Source: Thalassospira marina (lineage in GTDB: Bacteria; Pseudomonadota; Alphaproteobacteria; Rhodospirillales; Thalassospiraceae). Taken from it: DNA of 64,000 nt. The notes under the pieces were generated by a model. The model worked only from the letters and a program-made list of their open reading frames with translations, had not been told where the DNA came from and searched no databases. The DNA is taken from contig NZ_CP024199.1 of NCBI RefSeq assembly GCF_002844375.1, positions 3,946,001 through 4,010,000 on the forward strand, given 5' to 3'. Shown in pieces: positions 61,345-64,000 of this stretch (positions are counted from its first letter, which is position 1; the number at the start of each line of letters is the position of its first letter). Position numbers and translations under genes: made by a program.

Positions 61345-62742
61345 ATGATAGAATTAATCATCGCGATTGTGGTCAGTGTGGTTGCCGCCACATTGATCGT
61401 GAAAAAATATCAACCGCATACCGTATTGCTTTTGGCTGGTTTGACGCTGTTTGCCGTCACCGCCATTTTTTATCCGACACATGATATCGTTTTCAAAAAA
61501 GACGACCCCACCGGCTGGGCCGGGTTCGATATTTTTGAACATATCCACGCCATCATGTCCTATCGCCTGGCAGGACTTGGCCTGATCATCATGGCCGCGG
61601 GGGGCTTTGCCAAATATATGGACCATATCGGCGCGACCCAGGCGATGGTGAATATCACCACCCGCCCGCTTGCCCGTATTGGCGCACCCTATGTTGTTCT
61701 GGCAATTGGCTATGCCGTTGGTCAGATCCTCAATATCTTTATTCCCAGTGCGGCAGGTCTGGCGATGCTGTTGCTCGTGACACTTTATCCCACACTGGTC
61801 AAACTGGGTGTCAGCCGCGCAGCTGCTGCCGCCATGATCGGCACCACATCGGTTCTGGACCTTGGCCCGGCATCGGGCACGGCCAATCTCGCGGCCCATA
61901 CCGCCAATATCGATGTTGCCATTTTCTTTGCCCAGTATCAGATCCCGCTTGCCGCCTGCATTGTGCCGGTGATCTGCATTCTGACCTATTTCAGCGCCAA
62001 ATATTTTGACCACAAAGACAATCACGAAGCCATCGTGCCCCATCATGGTGATGTCATGGATGGCATGAATGCCAGCAGCGATGATGAACCGCACGCACCT
62101 GCTTTTTATGCGCTGCTGCCTATTCTGCCGCTGACCCTTATTCTGATTTTCAGCAAATTGCTGATCCATCAGATCGAACTGGGTGTTGTCACCGCCATGA
62201 TCATTGGTGCGCTGATCGGCTTTTTCTGCGAGATGTTTCGTAACCGTCACAAAATGGATGCCGTATTCAAGGGCTTCATGGTGTTTTTCCGGGGCATGGG
62301 CAACATGTTCTCGACCATCATTTCCCTGATAATCTGCGCCGAATTTTTTGCTGCCGGCCTGAAAGCCATTGGCGCCATCGATTTCATGATCGCCAGCGCC
62401 CAGAATGCAGGCTTCGGCATCATGGGGATGATGCTGGTGGCCTGTGGCCTGGTTGCGGTCACCGCGATCATGACGGGTTCTGGCAATGCGGCCTTCTTTT
62501 CGTTTGCCAGCCTGGCACCGAACATCACCGCTGGCACCGCCACCGGTGCGGTCAGCATGCTGTTGCCTTTGCAATTTACCGCCGGTATCGCCCGTTCGCT
62601 CTCGCCGGTTTCTGGCGTGATCATCGCCGTTGCCGAGGTCGCCGAATGCTCCCCCATCGATATCGTCAAACGAACGGCCATACCGCTTGTCGGCGGGTTG
62701 ATCACGCTGTTTGCCTATAACGCCATCTTTGTTGCCGGCTGA
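61345..62742 (+). CDS. DcuC-family C4-dicarboxylate carrier
   Basis: A 465-residue membrane carrier with about 12 helices, of the anaerobic C4-dicarboxylate uptake (DcuC/YfcC) superfamily. Landmarks are the IFIPSAAGLAMLLLVTLYPTLVKLGVSRAAAAAMIGTTSVLDLGPASGTAN segment and the later ILPLTLILIFS helix and TGSGNAAFFSF. Such carriers exchange fumarate, succinate or related acids; which acid is not known. The ATG at 61345 is preceded by GGGAGGA; a start at 61315 is unlikely. The lyase gene 240 bases downstream could act on the same compounds. Confidence 0.88.
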   Translation: MIELIIAIVVSVVAATLIVKKYQPHTVLLLAGLTLFAVTAIFYPTHDIVFKKDDPTGWAGFDIFEHIHAIMSYRLAGLGLIIMAAGGFAKYMDHIGATQAMVNITTRPLARIGAPYVVLAIGYAVGQILNIFIPSAAGLAMLLLVTLYPTLVKLGVSRAAAAAMIGTTSVLDLGPASGTANLAAHTANIDVAIFFAQYQIPLAACIVPVICILTYFSAKYFDHKDNHEAIVPHHGDVMDGMNASSDDEPHAPAFYALLPILPLTLILIFSKLLIHQIELGVVTAMIIGALIGFFCEMFRNRHKMDAVFKGFMVFFRGMGNMFSTIISLIICAEFFAAGLKAIGAIDFMIASAQNAGFGIMGMMLVACGLVAVTAIMTGSGNAAFFSFASLAPNITAGTATGAVSMLLPLQFTAGIARSLSPVSGVIIAVAEVAECSPIDIVKRTAIPLVGGLITLFAYNAIFVAG

Positions 62743-62799
62743 CCGATTTTAAAGGCCATCACCAACGCCACCCAAAAATGTGGCACGGGCAAATCACAA

Positions 62800-62833
62800 A
62801 ACCTGCATTGATCAAACCCGGTCAATGCAGGTT
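62800..62833 (+). other. Hairpin after the DcuC-type gene
   Basis: A perfect 12-bp inverted repeat AACCTGCATTGA/TCAATGCAGGTT with a 10-base loop, 58 bases past the stop. It lacks a T-run, so it may be a Rho-dependent 3' end protector or regulatory hairpin instead of a classical terminator. Confidence 0.5.
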
Positions 62834-62891
62834 ACCGCCCGCGGGCAGGGTTTCCTGAAAGGCAATTCCCGTCCGCGCCCAACAAATTAAC

Positions 62892-62926
62892 CCGGTTCTT
62901 CCCGCGCACCCTTTGGAAAGAACCGG
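62892..62926. repeat. Inverted repeat in the lyase leader
   Basis: CCGGTTCTT/AAGAACCGG with a 17-base centre, followed by the direct repeat AAGCGCCCC at 62945-62962. Either a regulatory site or an mRNA leader structure of the gene at 62983. Confidence 0.4.
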
Positions 62927-62982
62927 TATAAAACACCCAAAAGCGCCCCAAGCGCCCCAACGCCAGAATATGGGACACCACA

Positions 62983-64000
62983 ATGACGAGCCGTAACCTG
63001 CCTGTCTCGACCGACGATCTGTTTACTTCGCACGCCACCTGGCAAAGCTGGCTGGATGTTGAGGGTGCATTGGCAACGGCCCAGGCCGAACTGGGTATCA
63101 TCCCGCATGCGGCGCGTGATGAAATTGTAAAACATACCGACCTTGCCCAGTTTGACCTGACCGCCCTTAAAGACGATATCGCAGCCAGCATGTCGCCGAT
63201 CATGTCCACCGTGCGCGCCCTTGCGGCAAAATGCGCAGGCGATGCGGGCGGATATGTCCATTGGGGGGCGACCACACAAAACATCATCATTGCGGGCAAA
63301 ACCCTGCAATTGCATAAATCGCACCGCCTGCTTCTGGCACGCCTTGCCAATGTGCTGGGCAAAATGGCTGATATGGCCGATGAAAGTGCAGACTGGCTGA
63401 CCGTGGCCCGCACCAACCGCCGCCAGGCCCTGCCGATTACATTTGGCTATAAAATGGCTGGCTGGATTGACGAATTCCAGCGGTGTGCCGACCGCCTGAC
63501 CAGTTGTGAATCGCGCAGCTTCGTGCTGATTTTTGGCGGGGCGGCGGGTGCCATGCACACTTACGGCGAAAACGGCCAGAAACTGGCTGAAACCATGGCC
63601 GGCCATTTGGGCCTGACGGCATCAAATGTGCATTCCCGCGCCACCAATGATGGCTTTGCCGAATATGTCGCCATGCTGGGCCTGTTTGCCGTGGCCTGTG
63701 AACGCATGGGCACCGAACTTTATACCCTGATGTCGAACGAATATGACGAAGTCAGCGAAATTCAGGCCGCCAATGTGGTGGGCAGTTCGACCATGCCCCA
63801 CAAATTCAATCCCAAATATGTTGTCAGCCTGCTCACCGCAGCAAGCCGGCTGCGCAACCTTGTCGGCCCGACAATGGAAGCCTGCCGCCCCAGCCATGAA
63901 GGCGACGCAGCCTTCAATTTCCGTCTTTACGAACTGATCGACGAAGCAGGCATGCTTTCCTATCGGGTTGCAACCCAGCTTGAAACACTGTTTGACCATT
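62983..64000 (+). CDS. Fumarase/aspartase-superfamily lyase, 3'-truncated by window edge
   Basis: 339 codons are open from the ATG at 62983 to the window end without a stop. The superfamily signature is present as VVGSSTMPHKFNPK (the GSSxMPxKxN motif, with its catalytic loop serine), together with the HWGATTQN motif near residue 95. Such enzymes eliminate fumarate from C-N or C-O substrates (adenylosuccinate, aspartate, argininosuccinate) or act as cycloisomerases. The sequence looks more like the PurB/PcaB-type branch, but I cannot fix the substrate. Its place after a dicarboxylate carrier suggests use of a dicarboxylate-releasing substrate. The ribosome site (GGGA about 10 bases upstream) is weak. 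Confidence 0.88.
   Translation, partial: MTSRNLPVSTDDLFTSHATWQSWLDVEGALATAQAELGIIPHAARDEIVKHTDLAQFDLTALKDDIAASMSPIMSTVRALAAKCAGDAGGYVHWGATTQNIIIAGKTLQLHKSHRLLLARLANVLGKMADMADESADWLTVARTNRRQALPITFGYKMAGWIDEFQRCADRLTSCESRSFVLIFGGAAGAMHTYGENGQKLAETMAGHLGLTASNVHSRATNDGFAEYVAMLGLFAVACERMGTELYTLMSNEYDEVSEIQAANVVGSSTMPHKFNPKYVVSLLTAASRLRNLVGPTMEACRPSHEGDAAFNFRLYELIDEAGMLSYRVATQLETLFDH

Noticed and set aside
61354..62574. 406-residue minus-strand frame opposite the DcuC-type gene
   Set aside because: Antisense shadow of a membrane protein gene; low-complexity His/Gly/Asp content and no family.
1..64000. CRISPR array or prophage
   Set aside because: No regularly spaced direct repeats, cas genes, phage structural genes or transposases are seen.

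Overview
The window is a chromosomal stretch of an alphaproteobacterium, probably a Rhodospirillales-type organism and possibly Thalassospira. That placement is inference from gene content and style, not a database result. It rests on the very long (1,611-residue) NAD-glutamate dehydrogenase, a glnK-amtB pair followed by a second amt gene, a YejABEF importer, a CnoX-type thioredoxin next to LON-domain, Trm112 and DUF971 genes, and a moderately GC-rich coding bias. I see no phage, insertion-sequence transposase, CRISPR array or plasmid functions. Most of the window reads as core or soft-core genome.

Layout. 1-2.3 kb: end of an M17 aminopeptidase, a MarR regulator, then about 1 kb without a convincing gene but with a cluster of TetR-like operator palindromes. 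2.3-10.7 kb: a LysE exporter, a secreted FliL-like protein, the yejABEF peptide importer and a LysR regulator. 10.8-14.4 kb: a DUF1127 protein with a structured 3' region, a methyltransferase, a quinone oxidoreductase and a small membrane protein. 14.6-24.1 kb: tRNA-Ser(GGA), then stress or redox accessory genes (DUF899, a TPR/winged-helix regulator, a beta-propeller, a DJ-1/PfpI protein, ThpR, pirin, an aldo/keto reductase, a FIST sensor and a J-domain protein). 24.1-25.4 kb: an AT-rich non-coding block with CTAC/GTAG palindromes. 25.4-31.4 kb: an SGNH esterase divergent from the YbbA-YbbP ABC system, then an acyl-CoA synthetase. 31.5-37.1 kb: a mono-haem periplasmic protein, Bax-inhibitor-1, an unknown 499-residue protein and HtpX with a sigma-32-like promoter.

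37.3-47.1 kb: NAD-glutamate dehydrogenase, FabI, an SDR oxidoreductase, a 267-bp nested palindromic element that can fold as a three-way junction, and a CHASE4-GGDEF-EAL protein. 47.4-50.8 kb: two identical tRNA-Gly(GCC) genes, a YbaK-type deacylase, and the CnoX / LON-domain / Trm112 / DUF971 cluster. 51-53.4 kb: OmpW with an FNR-like box, and a UbiH-type hydroxylase. 53.9-64 kb: glnK-amtB and a second amt, both with sigma-54-like promoters, a PLP aminotransferase, FtsK, a DcuC-type carrier, and a fumarase/aspartase-superfamily lyase that runs off the window end.

How they work together: nitrogen handling is the clearest theme (GlnK, two Amt channels, catabolic glutamate dehydrogenase, peptide import by Yej, M17 peptidase). 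Envelope and protein quality control is the second (HtpX, BI-1, CnoX, J-domain protein, ABC-FtsX system). The most unusual structure is the palindromic element at 44536-44802. Other leads are the orphan TetR-like operator cluster, two candidate small RNAs or long structured 3' UTRs, and the AT-rich palindrome-bearing block.
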